NCBI RefSeq assembly: GCF_029543125.1
Contig: NZ_JARQWW010000005.1
Span: 186,001 to 250,000, forward strand
Length of the DNA stretch: 64,000 bases
Direction of reading: 5' to 3'
Source of the DNA: Caulobacter segnis
Lineage (GTDB): Bacteria > Pseudomonadota > Alphaproteobacteria > Caulobacterales > Caulobacteraceae
The notes under the pieces were generated by a model, which saw only the letters and a program-made list of their open reading frames with translations, made no database searches and was not told where the DNA came from. Positions 7,900 through 16,912 of this stretch are shown here, piece by piece (the stretch's first letter is position 1; every line of letters begins with the position of its first letter). A program made the position numbers and the translations under genes.

Positions 7900-10005
7900 A
7901 TGCTTAAGACCGTCCATCGACGTACGTCTTCCGGACGCCTGCTGGCGGCGCTTATGACGACCTGTGCGCTGACCGCGCCAGTCGCGGCCATGGCGCAGAG
8001 CAATGAGATCGACGAAATCGTCGTCACCGGCGAACGGGCCGCCGCCGCCACCAAGACCGACGCTGCGCTGACAGAGGTGCCGCAGGGAATCAGCGTCGTC
8101 ACAGCCGACGAAATTCAAAGCCGAAGCGTCGTCGATTTCCAGGACGTGTTCCGCTACACGGCCGGTGTGGCCGCCGCGACCAGCGTGGACTCGCGCGGCG
8201 ACTTCGTGGTTTCGCGCGGCTTCGACGCGGCGCAATACCTCGACGGCCTGAAGCGCATGCCGGACTTCATCTACGGCGCGCGCCTCGAACCCTTCACCGT
8301 CCAGAGCGTGGAAGTCCTGCGCGGTCCCTCCTCGGTGCTTTACGGCGCCGGCGGCCCGGGCGGCGTCCTGAACGGCGTCAGCAAGACGCCGCGCTTCGAG
8401 ACCGCCGGTGAAGTCGGCGTTGTCGTCGGCACAGATGACCGCATCCAGGGCCAGCTCGACTACACCACGCCCCTCAACGACAAGCTGGCCGTCCGCATGG
8501 TCAGCGTCTGGCGCGACGGCAAGACCCAATGGGGCACGCCGGACGACCGCTTGGTCCTGAACCCGTCCGTGAAGTTCGAGATCACACCGAAGACCGACAT
8601 CACGCTGATCGGCCTGTACCAGAAGGACAAGCAGGGCTCGCTCGGCTACGTGCCGCTGTTCAAGTCCTTCCTGGCGGACAACGACGCCGAGAAGCTGCCC
8701 TTCAACTTCTGGCAGGGCGAGAAGGATTTCAACAAGATGGACACCGAGTTCACGTCCATCGGCGCGATCTTCAACCACCGATTCAGCGACAACATCTCGT
8801 TCCGCAGCGCCACGCGCTACAGCGACATGAACACGGACTACCAGGAGGTCTACACAAACTACACGGCCGAGCCGTGGGCGGACGCCGCCGAGACCCTGCT
8901 GCGCCGCGAGTTCTATGTGAACTACGAGAACAGCCAGGTCCTCAACACCGACAACAACGTCAATGTGGCCTTCAAGACCGGTCCCATCTCGCACAAGGTC
9001 CTGGTCGGCCTGGACTACCTCTGGTTCAAGCAGAACAAGGACGAGGGCTTTTCGTACCTGAACTTCTACCCGTTCCCTTCGCCGCCGCCGATCAACGCCT
9101 ACAACCCGCAACCGACCGGGCCCTTCCCGTTCGGCGCGTTCAACTTCCTCGACTATCGCAGCACGCAGCTGGGCCTTTACGTGCAGGACCAGATGAGCTT
9201 CGCGGACCGCGTCCATATCGTCCTCGGCCTGCGCCGGGATGAAGCGGGTTCGCGCCGCAACGGCGTGGATGAAGCCGATCAGGTGAAGTGGTCTTTCCGC
9301 GGCGGGATCATCGCCGAGGTGGTGAAGGGTCTGTCCCCCTACTTCAACTACGCGGAATCCTTCCTGCCCGTGCCGGGCGGCGACTTCTTCGGCAATCCCT
9401 ACACGCCGCGGACCGCACGCCAGTACGAAGGGGGCGTCAAATGGGAGCCGGTGCGCGGCGCGCTGTTCACGGCCTCCTATTTCGACATCGAGGAGAGCAA
9501 CTTCATCTCCCAGGACCCGACCAACGTTCAAAACTTCATCCAGGGCGGCGTGGTCGGCTCGAAGGGCTTTGAAGCCGAAGCGGTCATCCGCATGCCCAGG
9601 GACTTCGACGTCACCGCGTCCTACAGCTACATCGACGCCAAGGTGCTGGAGTCCAGCACCACCCTGACCGCAGGCAACCGCATCGCGGCTCAGCCCCGCG
9701 AGCTCGCTTCGCTGTGGGGCACCAAGACGTTCAAGCTCGGCAACGAGTGGACGATCCGCGCCGGCGGCGGCGTGCGCCATGTGGGCGATCGGATCGACGC
9801 CGGCATGCTCCTGAAGCAGCCTTCAGTGACGCTGTTCGACGCCATGTTCACCGCCTTCTACCAGGACTGGGAGTTCTCGGTGACGTCGAGCAACCTGTTC
9901 AACAAGCAGTACTACGACATCTGCAATGTCTACGGGCCGAACTCCGGCACCTGCGTCGCGGCGAAGGACCGTACCGTCCTCGCCTCGGTGCGCCGCCGGT
10001 TCTGA
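7900..10005 (+). CDS. TonB-dependent siderophore-type receptor
   Basis: 701 residues; outer-membrane active transporter driven by TonB-ExbBD. Signal peptide MLKTVHRRTSSGRLLAALMT... cut near AMAQ (about residue 33). TonB box-like DEIVVTG then the plug (TEVPQGISVVTADEIQSRSV to VEVLRGPSSVLYGAGGPGGVLNGVSK) and a 22-strand barrel ending in the aromatic RRRF typical of outer-membrane proteins. Plug wording matches the siderophore subgroup, but no N-terminal signalling domain is present and I see no Fur box upstream, so the ligand may not be a ferric siderophore. ATG 7900 has GGGGG 6-8 bases upstream. The amidohydrolase 55 bases downstream is probably co-transcribed. Confidence 0.9.
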   Translation: MLKTVHRRTSSGRLLAALMTTCALTAPVAAMAQSNEIDEIVVTGERAAAATKTDAALTEVPQGISVVTADEIQSRSVVDFQDVFRYTAGVAAATSVDSRGDFVVSRGFDAAQYLDGLKRMPDFIYGARLEPFTVQSVEVLRGPSSVLYGAGGPGGVLNGVSKTPRFETAGEVGVVVGTDDRIQGQLDYTTPLNDKLAVRMVSVWRDGKTQWGTPDDRLVLNPSVKFEITPKTDITLIGLYQKDKQGSLGYVPLFKSFLADNDAEKLPFNFWQGEKDFNKMDTEFTSIGAIFNHRFSDNISFRSATRYSDMNTDYQEVYTNYTAEPWADAAETLLRREFYVNYENSQVLNTDNNVNVAFKTGPISHKVLVGLDYLWFKQNKDEGFSYLNFYPFPSPPPINAYNPQPTGPFPFGAFNFLDYRSTQLGLYVQDQMSFADRVHIVLGLRRDEAGSRRNGVDEADQVKWSFRGGIIAEVVKGLSPYFNYAESFLPVPGGDFFGNPYTPRTARQYEGGVKWEPVRGALFTASYFDIEESNFISQDPTNVQNFIQGGVVGSKGFEAEAVIRMPRDFDVTASYSYIDAKVLESSTTLTAGNRIAAQPRELASLWGTKTFKLGNEWTIRAGGGVRHVGDRIDAGMLLKQPSVTLFDAMFTAFYQDWEFSVTSSNLFNKQYYDICNVYGPNSGTCVAAKDRTVLASVRRRF

Positions 10006-10015
10006 TAACGGTAAG

Positions 10016-10039
10016 CCGGAGGCGCTCAGGCGTCTCCGG
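10016..10039. terminator. Intercistronic hairpin between receptor and amidohydrolase
   Basis: Nine-base arms CCGGAGGCG and CGTCTCCGG (one G-U pair) with loop CTCAGG, just after the receptor stop. No T-run follows, so it is more likely an mRNA-stabilising or attenuating hairpin than a full terminator. Confidence 0.4.
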
Positions 10040-10060
10040 CGCCACCTCGGAGTATTTCGA

Positions 10061-11812
10061 ATGAAGTCCAAGCCTGGCTCGGTTCCGTTCCAGCATTCTC
10101 GCGCGGTCGCTGCGGCGTCCGCGTTTTTTGTTTTCGCGGCAGGCGGCGCCCTGGCTGCGCCCAAGGCCGATCTCGTGCTCACCAATGCGCGGATCTACAC
10201 GGTCGACGACAAGCAGCCCTGGGCCGAAGCCGTTGCGATCAGCGGCGGCAAGATCGTCGCCGTCGGCCCCAAGGCCTCGGTCGACAGCTATGTGAAGCGC
10301 GGCGCGAAGGTGGTCGATCTGGGCGGGCGGCTGGTGCTGCCGGCCTTCGGCGACGCCCACGTCCACCCGGTCTTTGGCGGCATGGCCTTCACCCGCTGCT
10401 CGCTCCACGCCGGACGCAGCGTCGAGGACTATCAGAAGATCATCAAGGGCTGTGTGGCTGCAGCCCCGGGAACCGGAACCATCCATGGCGTGGGCTGGGA
10501 GGATTCCCTGTTTCCGCCCAATGGCGTGCCCCGCAAGGAAGTGCTGGACGCCATCTCCACCGACCGGCCGCTGGTCTTCGGATCTGTCGGCGGCCACACC
10601 TTCTGGGTGAACTCCAAGGCGCTGGCCCTGGCCAACATCACCCGCGACACGCCCAATCCGCCCAATGGCGAGATCAACCGCGATCCGACCACGGGCGAAC
10701 CGGTCGGCTCTCTCCAGGAGTCGGCCATGGATCTGGTCGCCCCCCTGGTGCCCAAGCCGTCGTCCGAGGACATGCAGGCCTCGATCCTCTACGTGGGAAA
10801 ACTGTTCAACAGCCTGGGCCTGACGGGCTGGCACGACGCCGGGATCGACCTTTCGGCCGAGGGCGGCAGCGAGATGCTGGCGGCGTACAAGGCGCTGCAC
10901 GACAAGGGCGCCCTGCCCGCGCACATCACCCTGGCCTTCAAGTGGGAGAACGAGCGCGGCCTGGAGCAGGTCGACACCATCATCGCCGCCTCCCGCGCGG
11001 CCGCTCAACAAGGCCTGCGCGCCAAGACCGTGAAGTTCTACGTGGACGGGGTCATCCCGCAACAGACCGCGGCGATGATCGCCCCCTATGAGGGAACCAC
11101 CTCGCGCGGTGTGCTGCAGATCGATCCCGAGGTGCTGAAGACCGCCGTGACGCGCCTCGGCGCCGCCGGCTTCCAGCCCTATGTCCACGCCATCGGCGAC
11201 GGCGCCGTGCGTGTCGGGCTGGATGCGTTCGAGGCGGCGATCAAGGCCAACGGCTCTCTGGACCGGCCGATGATCACCCACCTGAATGTCATCGATCCAC
11301 AGGACCAGCCGCGCTTCGGCAAGCTGGGCGTGATAGCGCAGTTCCAGCCTACCTGGTCGTCCAACTACCCGTACATGGACCTGACCAAGCAGGCGATCGG
11401 CGCGAAGCGTTCGGAGTACATCTATCCCACCGGCAGCATCCTGCGCGGCGGCGGGATCATCGCCTTCGGCGCCGACTGGCCCGTGGCGACCGCCAACCCG
11501 CTGGAGGGCCTGCAAGTCGCCGTGACACGCGTGAACTACGAGGCGACGGAGACCCCACCCCTCCTGGCCGACGAAGCGATCACCCTGCCCCAGGCGGTGA
11601 AGGCTCACACCCTGAACGCCGCCCTGGCCAACGGGACGGCTGACATCACTGGCTCGGTGCAGACCGGCAAGAGCGCCGATCTGGTCGTTCTGGATCAGGA
11701 CATCTTCAAGATCGACCCAATGCAGATCGGCAAGACCAAGGTGCTGCTGACCCTGTTCAAGGGCGCCCCCGTCCATGGCGAGCTCGGCGGCCTAGCGCCC
11801 GCGCGCCCCTGA
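10061..11812 (+). CDS. YtcJ-like amidohydrolase, secreted
   Basis: 583 residues, paralogue of the protein at 3904. Sec signal in residues 1-32 (AVAAASAFFVFAAGGALAA), then ADLVLTNARIYTVD. Metal ligands visible: FGDAHVHPVFGG, a late HAIGDGAVRVGLDA, MITHLNVID and FGADWPVATANP; the composite-domain ending is GSVQTGKSADLVVLDQD. ATG at 10061 has GGAG 8 bases upstream; longer in-frame versions run into the receptor. Being exported and sitting behind a TonB receptor, it may process whatever the receptor brings into the periplasm. Exact substrate unknown. Confidence 0.85.
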   Translation: MKSKPGSVPFQHSRAVAAASAFFVFAAGGALAAPKADLVLTNARIYTVDDKQPWAEAVAISGGKIVAVGPKASVDSYVKRGAKVVDLGGRLVLPAFGDAHVHPVFGGMAFTRCSLHAGRSVEDYQKIIKGCVAAAPGTGTIHGVGWEDSLFPPNGVPRKEVLDAISTDRPLVFGSVGGHTFWVNSKALALANITRDTPNPPNGEINRDPTTGEPVGSLQESAMDLVAPLVPKPSSEDMQASILYVGKLFNSLGLTGWHDAGIDLSAEGGSEMLAAYKALHDKGALPAHITLAFKWENERGLEQVDTIIAASRAAAQQGLRAKTVKFYVDGVIPQQTAAMIAPYEGTTSRGVLQIDPEVLKTAVTRLGAAGFQPYVHAIGDGAVRVGLDAFEAAIKANGSLDRPMITHLNVIDPQDQPRFGKLGVIAQFQPTWSSNYPYMDLTKQAIGAKRSEYIYPTGSILRGGGIIAFGADWPVATANPLEGLQVAVTRVNYEATETPPLLADEAITLPQAVKAHTLNAALANGTADITGSVQTGKSADLVVLDQDIFKIDPMQIGKTKVLLTLFKGAPVHGELGGLAPARP

Positions 11813-11835
11813 CGATGCGGCGGGCGAAGCGGGGC

Positions 11836-12705
11836 TTACGGCCACTGCTTCGCCCAACGCAGGGCGGCTGTGATCGAACGATGAGGGACCGTCAGGTGCC
11901 CTTCGTCGTCCAGCACCATGAACTCGCTGCGCAGCCCGTACCGTGAAAGCTCGGCCAGCCGCTGGGCGAGCAGACGGTTCTCCGTCACCATCACCGGCAT
12001 CTCCTCGTTCTCGCCCACGGCGAGCAGGACGCGTGCGGGACGGATCGCGCCCTTGCCGGCGGCGAGCTTGGCGCGGAACGCCTCCTCCTCCTGAAGGATC
12101 ATCTGGTCGTCCCACCAGAGCGCAGCGCTTGTGGCGATGATGGTGTGAAACGCCTCCGGCCGCGCATACAGCATGTGCATGGCGAACAGCCCGCCCAGCG
12201 AATGGCCGAACAGAGACTGGCGCGCGGCGTTGACGGGATAACGGCGGGCCAGCTCCGGTCGAAGCTTGTCGATCAGGAAACTCTCGAAGCGGTCGCGTCC
12301 GCCTTGCGGGTCCTTGGCGTGAAAACTGGCCAGGGCCGCATTCTTGATCGGGGGCGTGAAATCGCCGACACGCCGCCCCTCATAAAGCCGCCCGCCCGGA
12401 TAGCCGACGCCGACGATGATCATCTTGTCCGCACCGCCGGCATAGACGCTTTGGATGCGCCGCCCCTCGGCGAAGCCGCCGAACATGGCGTTGCCGTCGA
12501 GTACGTAGAGGACGGGATACCCCTCCTTCGGCGCCTCGCCCTGCGGCCGGGAGATGTAGATGCGATAGACCTGACCTTCGTCTGCAGTCAGGTCCCACCA
12601 TTCGGTTTCCGGCATGACGTAGCCGGCTTCGAGCGCTGGCGACGCCGCCGCGGCCGGCGCCCCGATCAGGGCCGCGGCGCATAGCAGCAGCAGGGTGCGT
12701 TTCAT
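11836..12705 (-). CDS. Secreted alpha/beta-hydrolase, esterase (COG2819/IroE-Fes-like)
   Basis: 289 residues with a Sec signal (MKRTLLLLCAAALIGAPAAAA). Alpha/beta-hydrolase fold of the esterase-D-like group: YPVLYVLDGNAMFGG after strand 1, nucleophile elbow FGHSLGGLFA, and the late MVLDDEGHLTVPH supplying the catalytic His. Relatives hydrolyse enterobactin-type or other acyl esters in the periplasm. It is the last gene of the minus-strand operon beginning at 16699, 13 bases after the permease. Its role in that hydantoin-like pathway is unclear; it may release an acyl or ester group from the substrate before uptake. Confidence 0.8.
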   Translation of the reverse strand: MKRTLLLLCAAALIGAPAAAASPALEAGYVMPETEWWDLTADEGQVYRIYISRPQGEAPKEGYPVLYVLDGNAMFGGFAEGRRIQSVYAGGADKMIIVGVGYPGGRLYEGRRVGDFTPPIKNAALASFHAKDPQGGRDRFESFLIDKLRPELARRYPVNAARQSLFGHSLGGLFAMHMLYARPEAFHTIIATSAALWWDDQMILQEEEAFRAKLAAGKGAIRPARVLLAVGENEEMPVMVTENRLLAQRLAELSRYGLRSEFMVLDDEGHLTVPHRSITAALRWAKQWP

Positions 12706-12718
12706 CGGCCGTCTCCGG

Positions 12719-13984
12719 TCAGATCAGTTTCTTGAACCTCAGCAGCGTCAGGTAACCGGCGGCGGCCAGCAGCGTGGCGTCCAGCGTCGGAACCGTGGTC
12801 AGGGTCACCCCATAGGCGGTGGCCGGCAGGGTGATCACCAGCGACCCCAGCCAGACGGCGATCGCTTCCCAGCGAAAGGCTTGGAACACCGGCGCCGAGC
12901 CCTTGCGGCCGAAGATGGTGAAGCCGTCGATCACATAGATCGCCGCGATGGGCGGAATGATCAGACCAAGCGTGACCAGGAACGGGATGAAGGCGTTGAT
13001 GATCCCCATCAGGGCGAAGGCGCACCCGATGGCCCCGCCGCCGATCGTGAACGCCCACTGCGGGATTTTCGGGAACGTCGCCGCCATGGACAGCCCCGCC
13101 GAATAGAGATTCAGCGAGTTCATCGTCCAGACCGAGAACAGCAGCATGGCCAGCGCCGGCGCGCCCAGGCCATAGCCGACCACCAGCTGCATGATGTCCG
13201 TCTGCAGGGTCGCCAGCGCGATCACTGCGGAGATCACCATCAGCAGCGGCGTGGCGATGGGATAGGACAGCACCATTCCGGCGACGGCCCCGCGCTCGCT
13301 GCGGATGAAGCGCGACAGGTCCGGCATGGTGGCGACGGCGAGCATGTTGCTGCCGACCAGAGCCGACAGGGCGACCCCGAAGCTCATGGGCACGGGCGGC
13401 TTGGCCGCCGGCGCCAGATTGGGAACGCCGCCCGCGTGCAGGGCCAGACCGCAGACCAGGAACAGGATGGCGATCACCAGCGGCACCGCGATCATCGCCA
13501 GACGATCGAGCGTCTTGAAGCCGTAGATGGTCGAGATGGCGATGACGATGCTGCCGGCGATGACGAACAGGTTGAAGTCGCCCGGCACGCCGTAGCCCTG
13601 GGTCTGGGCCGCGACCAGCGCGTCACCCAGGAAGGAGACGTTCACCCCGAACCAGCAGTAATGGATCACCGCCATGACCAAGTTGACCAGGGCCGCGCCC
13701 TTCACCCCGAACGACCGCTGAACCAGCATGTAGGTGGTCAACCGCGTGCGGACGCTGACGATGGCGGTGAAGGCCGCACCCACGCACAGGACCACGCCCG
13801 ACAGGAACGCCGCCAGGACCGACGGCCAGAAGCCCAAGGCCAGACCAGTCTGGGCGGAGTTGAGAAACCCCGGCAGGGACAGGGTGAAGCTGGCGAGGAT
13901 CAGCGCGACCCGCCACCCTGGGATGGTCATGCTCTCCGGCAGAGGTGCGCTGGCATAGGCGTCGTTGGGCGCGTGCGCACTCAT
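12719..13984 (-). CDS. NCS1-family permease (nucleobase/hydantoin:cation symporter)
   Basis: 421 residues, about 12 membrane helices, CodB/PucI-like. The beginning (ESMTIPGWRVALILASFTLSLPGF shown here in part) and NLVMAVIHYCWFGVNVSFLG are NCS1 features; the WFG motif lies in the substrate-binding helix region of this family. NCS1 includes the hydantoin transporter Mhp1/HyuP as well as cytosine and allantoin permeases. Its start overlaps the DUF917 stop by 4 bases (ATGA), and the partner genes (HyuA and DUF917) act on hydantoin-type rings, so a hydantoin-like compound is the best guess for the cargo. Confidence 0.8.
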   Translation of the reverse strand: MSAHAPNDAYASAPLPESMTIPGWRVALILASFTLSLPGFLNSAQTGLALGFWPSVLAAFLSGVVLCVGAAFTAIVSVRTRLTTYMLVQRSFGVKGAALVNLVMAVIHYCWFGVNVSFLGDALVAAQTQGYGVPGDFNLFVIAGSIVIAISTIYGFKTLDRLAMIAVPLVIAILFLVCGLALHAGGVPNLAPAAKPPVPMSFGVALSALVGSNMLAVATMPDLSRFIRSERGAVAGMVLSYPIATPLLMVISAVIALATLQTDIMQLVVGYGLGAPALAMLLFSVWTMNSLNLYSAGLSMAATFPKIPQWAFTIGGGAIGCAFALMGIINAFIPFLVTLGLIIPPIAAIYVIDGFTIFGRKGSAPVFQAFRWEAIAVWLGSLVITLPATAYGVTLTTVPTLDATLLAAAGYLTLLRFKKLI

Positions 13985-15084
13985 GAACGGGTCTCTGGGT
14001 TCAGGTGTTCGACCGGGATGAAGCTGGTCTCGTAGCCGAAGGCTTCCGGACCCACGAATGACAGGGCCACCGCGTCACGCAACTGCGCCGGCGCGGCGGC
14101 GGCGACCACCTTCACCCTTTGCCCGTACTTCAAGCGTTCCGTGGTGATGGTGTCGGCGGTCTCGCTGTCCATGATCGTGATCAGGTCAGGCACCATCGCC
14201 CGCAGGACACCGTCATGCCAGGCGACCAGATTTTCATTCTGGAATTCGATGGTCATGTGGCCGGGCGACTTCAGCCCCTCGACGGTGACCTTGCCGACGG
14301 AGAAGCCGCCGCGCGTCTCGCGCTCCAGGTCGACGATCTTGCCATCAAACAGCACGCGGCAATGAGGATAGAGGCCGGTGGCCTCCACCGCCGCCGCCAA
14401 GGCCTCGAAGGGATCACCTTGAGCCGCCCTCGCCTCGCGGACCGCCTTGCCGATGGCGATGGCGGTGCTGATGCTGCCGGGGATGGCGGTCGCCTTGGCC
14501 TGAGCGCCCGACAAGGGATACTCCACCATGTGGGCGATGCCGCCCAGGGCCACGGACAGCGCCCGGGCGATGCGTTCGTGCTTGTTGTTGTCGTCGGTCT
14601 CGATCACCGACAGCGCCCCGCAGGCCGCGGTGACCACCGACGGACAAGCCGACAGGCCGCGGATGTTGAAGATCGCCATCTGGGACTCTGGGAAGGCCCG
14701 GCCCATGCCGTCGCAGTCCACGACTGGAACACCCATCTCCGCCGCGGCGATGAAGGGCGCCAAGCCGTTGGAGCCGCCGATCTCGATGGGCAGGACGGCG
14801 TCGATGCGCCGGCCCATCAGGGTCTCCAGCCGGCGCAGGCCGTCCACGGCCTCGCGACCGTTCGGCAGCTTCTCGACGGAGACGGTCGGCGCACCGACCC
14901 ATCCGCACGGCGCCAGCAGCGCATCGTCCGCCACGTCGTCCAGAGAAACCAACTCAAAGCCGTCCGAGCGCTCGAACGCCGCCTCGGCCAGCAACAGGCT
15001 GTAATAGGGATCGCCGCCGCCGCCCGAGCCCAGAAAGGCCGCGCCGAATGCGAGGTCCGGCAGAGCCGACCGTTCAATACGCAT
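13981..15084 (-). CDS. DUF917 / S-methyl-thiohydantoin desulfurase family protein
   Basis: 367 residues. Begins LAFGAAFLGSGGGGDPYYS, the glycine-rich motif of the DUF917 family; VLPIEIGGSNGLAPFIAAAEMGVPVVDCDGMGRAFPES (shown in blocks) and the metal-rich centre are also typical. Family members are often fused to or encoded next to hydantoinase A, exactly as here. Named activity for the family is removal of sulfur from S-methylated thiohydantoins; this member is untested. ATG 15084 chosen: it lies 11 bases inside the end of the hydantoinase gene, while a longer frame adds only an Arg-rich stretch overlapping it. Confidence 0.8.
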   Translation of the reverse strand: MRIERSALPDLAFGAAFLGSGGGGDPYYSLLLAEAAFERSDGFELVSLDDVADDALLAPCGWVGAPTVSVEKLPNGREAVDGLRRLETLMGRRIDAVLPIEIGGSNGLAPFIAAAEMGVPVVDCDGMGRAFPESQMAIFNIRGLSACPSVVTAACGALSVIETDDNNKHERIARALSVALGGIAHMVEYPLSGAQAKATAIPGSISTAIAIGKAVREARAAQGDPFEALAAAVEATGLYPHCRVLFDGKIVDLERETRGGFSVGKVTVEGLKSPGHMTIEFQNENLVAWHDGVLRAMVPDLITIMDSETADTITTERLKYGQRVKVVAAAAPAQLRDAVALSFVGPEAFGYETSFIPVEHLNPETRS

Positions 15085-16699
15085 GATGAATGTCCGCCAT
15101 AGCCGCTGGCGCTTCACCGCCCGCCGCCTCTTCAAGATCGCAGACCGCCTTCAGCCGGACCTGCGCGGATCGTCCCGGCAGATAGCTGAGGAAGATCTCG
15201 TCCACATCCACGACTTCAAAACTGGACGGCGCACCGCCGGCCTCGATGAGCGCCGCCTTCGCCTCTCCGCGCAGACGGGCCAGCGCCTCGTCTCGGGGGG
15301 CGTGGTCGTAGTCCACGATCTGCTCCAGCTGCACGCCGACCTGGGCGATGGCCGCCCCCACGGCGTTGGCGACCTCCGCATGGGGCGGGCGGACAACAGT
15401 GCTCGCGCCCGGCATGTCGTCGGCGACGAGGAAGTGGCCGCCGCCGACGGCGATGATCGTCGCGTCGCCGGGCGCGGTCTTCATCACATCGAGACCGTTG
15501 GCCAGGACCGCCTGCATCTGGCTCCAGATCGTCCGGCGAACGGCGTCGCTCATTTCCGGCAGAGCCAGCGGGTCGCCAAAGCTGGCGTATCCCGACCCGA
15601 CCGCGACGTCGCTGGCGGTCAGGGTGTCGCCGCCGAACACCCGGCTCTCGCTGGTGATCCGATAGCCCGTTGAGTCCGGGCCGATCCGAAGCGCCCCTTC
15701 ATCAAGACGATCCGCCGTATAGAGCGCCGGATCGAGGTGGATGCGCGTGCCGCCACCAAGGCCGATCGCCAGGATGTCCGGCATGCGGAAATTGGTGCGC
15801 ACCCCGCCGATGTCGACAGCGATGGAGGACTCCCTTGGGAAGCCCTTCGCCAGGACACCGATGTCGCAGGTCGTGCCGCCGACATCCATGACGATCGCGT
15901 TCTGCAGGCCGGTCAGGAAAGCGGCTCCGCGCATGCTGTTCGTCGGTCCCGACCCGATGGTCATGACCGGATAGCGGGCGGCGCTGTCAGACGAAGTCAG
16001 GGTCCCGTCGTTCTGCGAGATATAGAGCGGTGCGCGCACGCCCAGATCGACAAGGGCCTCGACGAAGGACGCCATCACCTGCCGCGCCAGGGTGGACAGC
16101 GCCGCGTTCAGGATGGTCCCGTTCTCCCGCTCGATGATGCCCAGACGGCCGATGGCGTGAGACGAGCTGATCCTTGCTTCGGGATGTTCGCTGAGAATCA
16201 GTTCGGCCGCGCGCTCCTCCATGGCGCCGTTCATCGGCGCGAAGGCGCTGCTGACCGCGATGGAGGTGACGCCTTCTTCGCGCAGGGCGCGGGCGGCGGC
16301 GCGAACAGCCGCTTCATCCAGCGGGGAGATTTCGCGCCCATCGACCTCATAGCCGCCGGGAAGGAGGAACAGGCGGCGACCGATGCGCTCGACCAGCGCC
16401 TCAGGCCAACCGGTGAGCGGCGGAAGCGCCTCGCCCGACGGCGAGGCCAGGCGGATGATCCCGACGCGATCCAGGCTGTTTCGCTCGACCAGGGCGTTGG
16501 TGAAATGGGTAGTGCCGATCATCACGGAGCGGACGGCCTGAGAGGCCACGCCAGCCTGCGCCAGAACCGCGGCGATCGCGCCGGCCACGCCGGTGCGCAC
16601 GTCGCTGGAGGTCGGCTGTTTCGTCGAGGCCAGGATGCGGGCCCCGTCAATCAGTACGGCGTCGGTGTTCGTTCCGCCTACATCGACACCAATACGCAC
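15074..16699 (-). CDS. HyuA-type hydantoinase/oxoprolinase
   Basis: 541 residues. ATP-dependent ring-opening hydrolase family (N-methylhydantoinase A, oxoprolinase, acetone carboxylase beta). N-terminal phosphate-1 motif GVDVGGTNTDAVLIDG, later MIGTTHFTNALVERN, and the second nucleotide motif IVMDVGGTTCDIGVL confirm the ASKHA-like fold. It is shorter than classical HyuA (about 680 residues) and no HyuB partner follows; DUF917 takes that place. First gene of a four-gene operon (HyuA, DUF917, NCS1 permease, esterase), divergent from the MalT-like regulator at 16913. Confidence 0.85.
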   Translation of the reverse strand: MRIGVDVGGTNTDAVLIDGARILASTKQPTSSDVRTGVAGAIAAVLAQAGVASQAVRSVMIGTTHFTNALVERNSLDRVGIIRLASPSGEALPPLTGWPEALVERIGRRLFLLPGGYEVDGREISPLDEAAVRAAARALREEGVTSIAVSSAFAPMNGAMEERAAELILSEHPEARISSSHAIGRLGIIERENGTILNAALSTLARQVMASFVEALVDLGVRAPLYISQNDGTLTSSDSAARYPVMTIGSGPTNSMRGAAFLTGLQNAIVMDVGGTTCDIGVLAKGFPRESSIAVDIGGVRTNFRMPDILAIGLGGGTRIHLDPALYTADRLDEGALRIGPDSTGYRITSESRVFGGDTLTASDVAVGSGYASFGDPLALPEMSDAVRRTIWSQMQAVLANGLDVMKTAPGDATIIAVGGGHFLVADDMPGASTVVRPPHAEVANAVGAAIAQVGVQLEQIVDYDHAPRDEALARLRGEAKAALIEAGGAPSSFEVVDVDEIFLSYLPGRSAQVRLKAVCDLEEAAGGEAPAAMADIHHAY

Positions 16700-16802
16700 T
16701 CCAACCCCCTGATGGCCTCGCCCCGTCTCGAATTAGAGGCCGCCGCTACGGAAGGGTGCAATGAGTAAAACGGGTGCGAAATCCGCCTGGAGGGGTAATG
16801 AA

Positions 16803-16832
16803 ATGACCACGACGGGTAAGACGTTCGCTTGA
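16803..16832 (+). other. Possible 9-codon leader peptide
   Basis: An ATG at 16803 opens nine codons (MTTTGKTFA) behind a strong GGAGGGG at 16789-16795, 80 bases before the MalT-like gene. A second ATG at 16798 stops after two codons. Could be a translated leader; could equally be chance in a region where the true promoter is unknown. Confidence 0.2.
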
Positions 16833-16912
16833 ACGGCGCCCGGCGTTTTGCGTCTGGCGTCACATGACCGTAGTCTCTCTGTCTTGGAACGAGGCAAGGT
16901 TCGAGGCGACCG

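Noticed and set aside
7816-9780. Long open frame (654 codons) on the minus strand opposite the siderophore-type receptor
   Set aside because: Composition is rich in Arg, His, Gly and Val without any motif, and it lies entirely opposite a gene with a clear signal, plug and barrel. Codon bias in GC-rich DNA keeps such antisense frames open.
12695-14035. Frame of 446 codons opposite the NCS1 permease
   Set aside because: Translation is almost only Gln, Asp, Arg, Gly and His, the expected mirror of a hydrophobic membrane protein; not a real gene.
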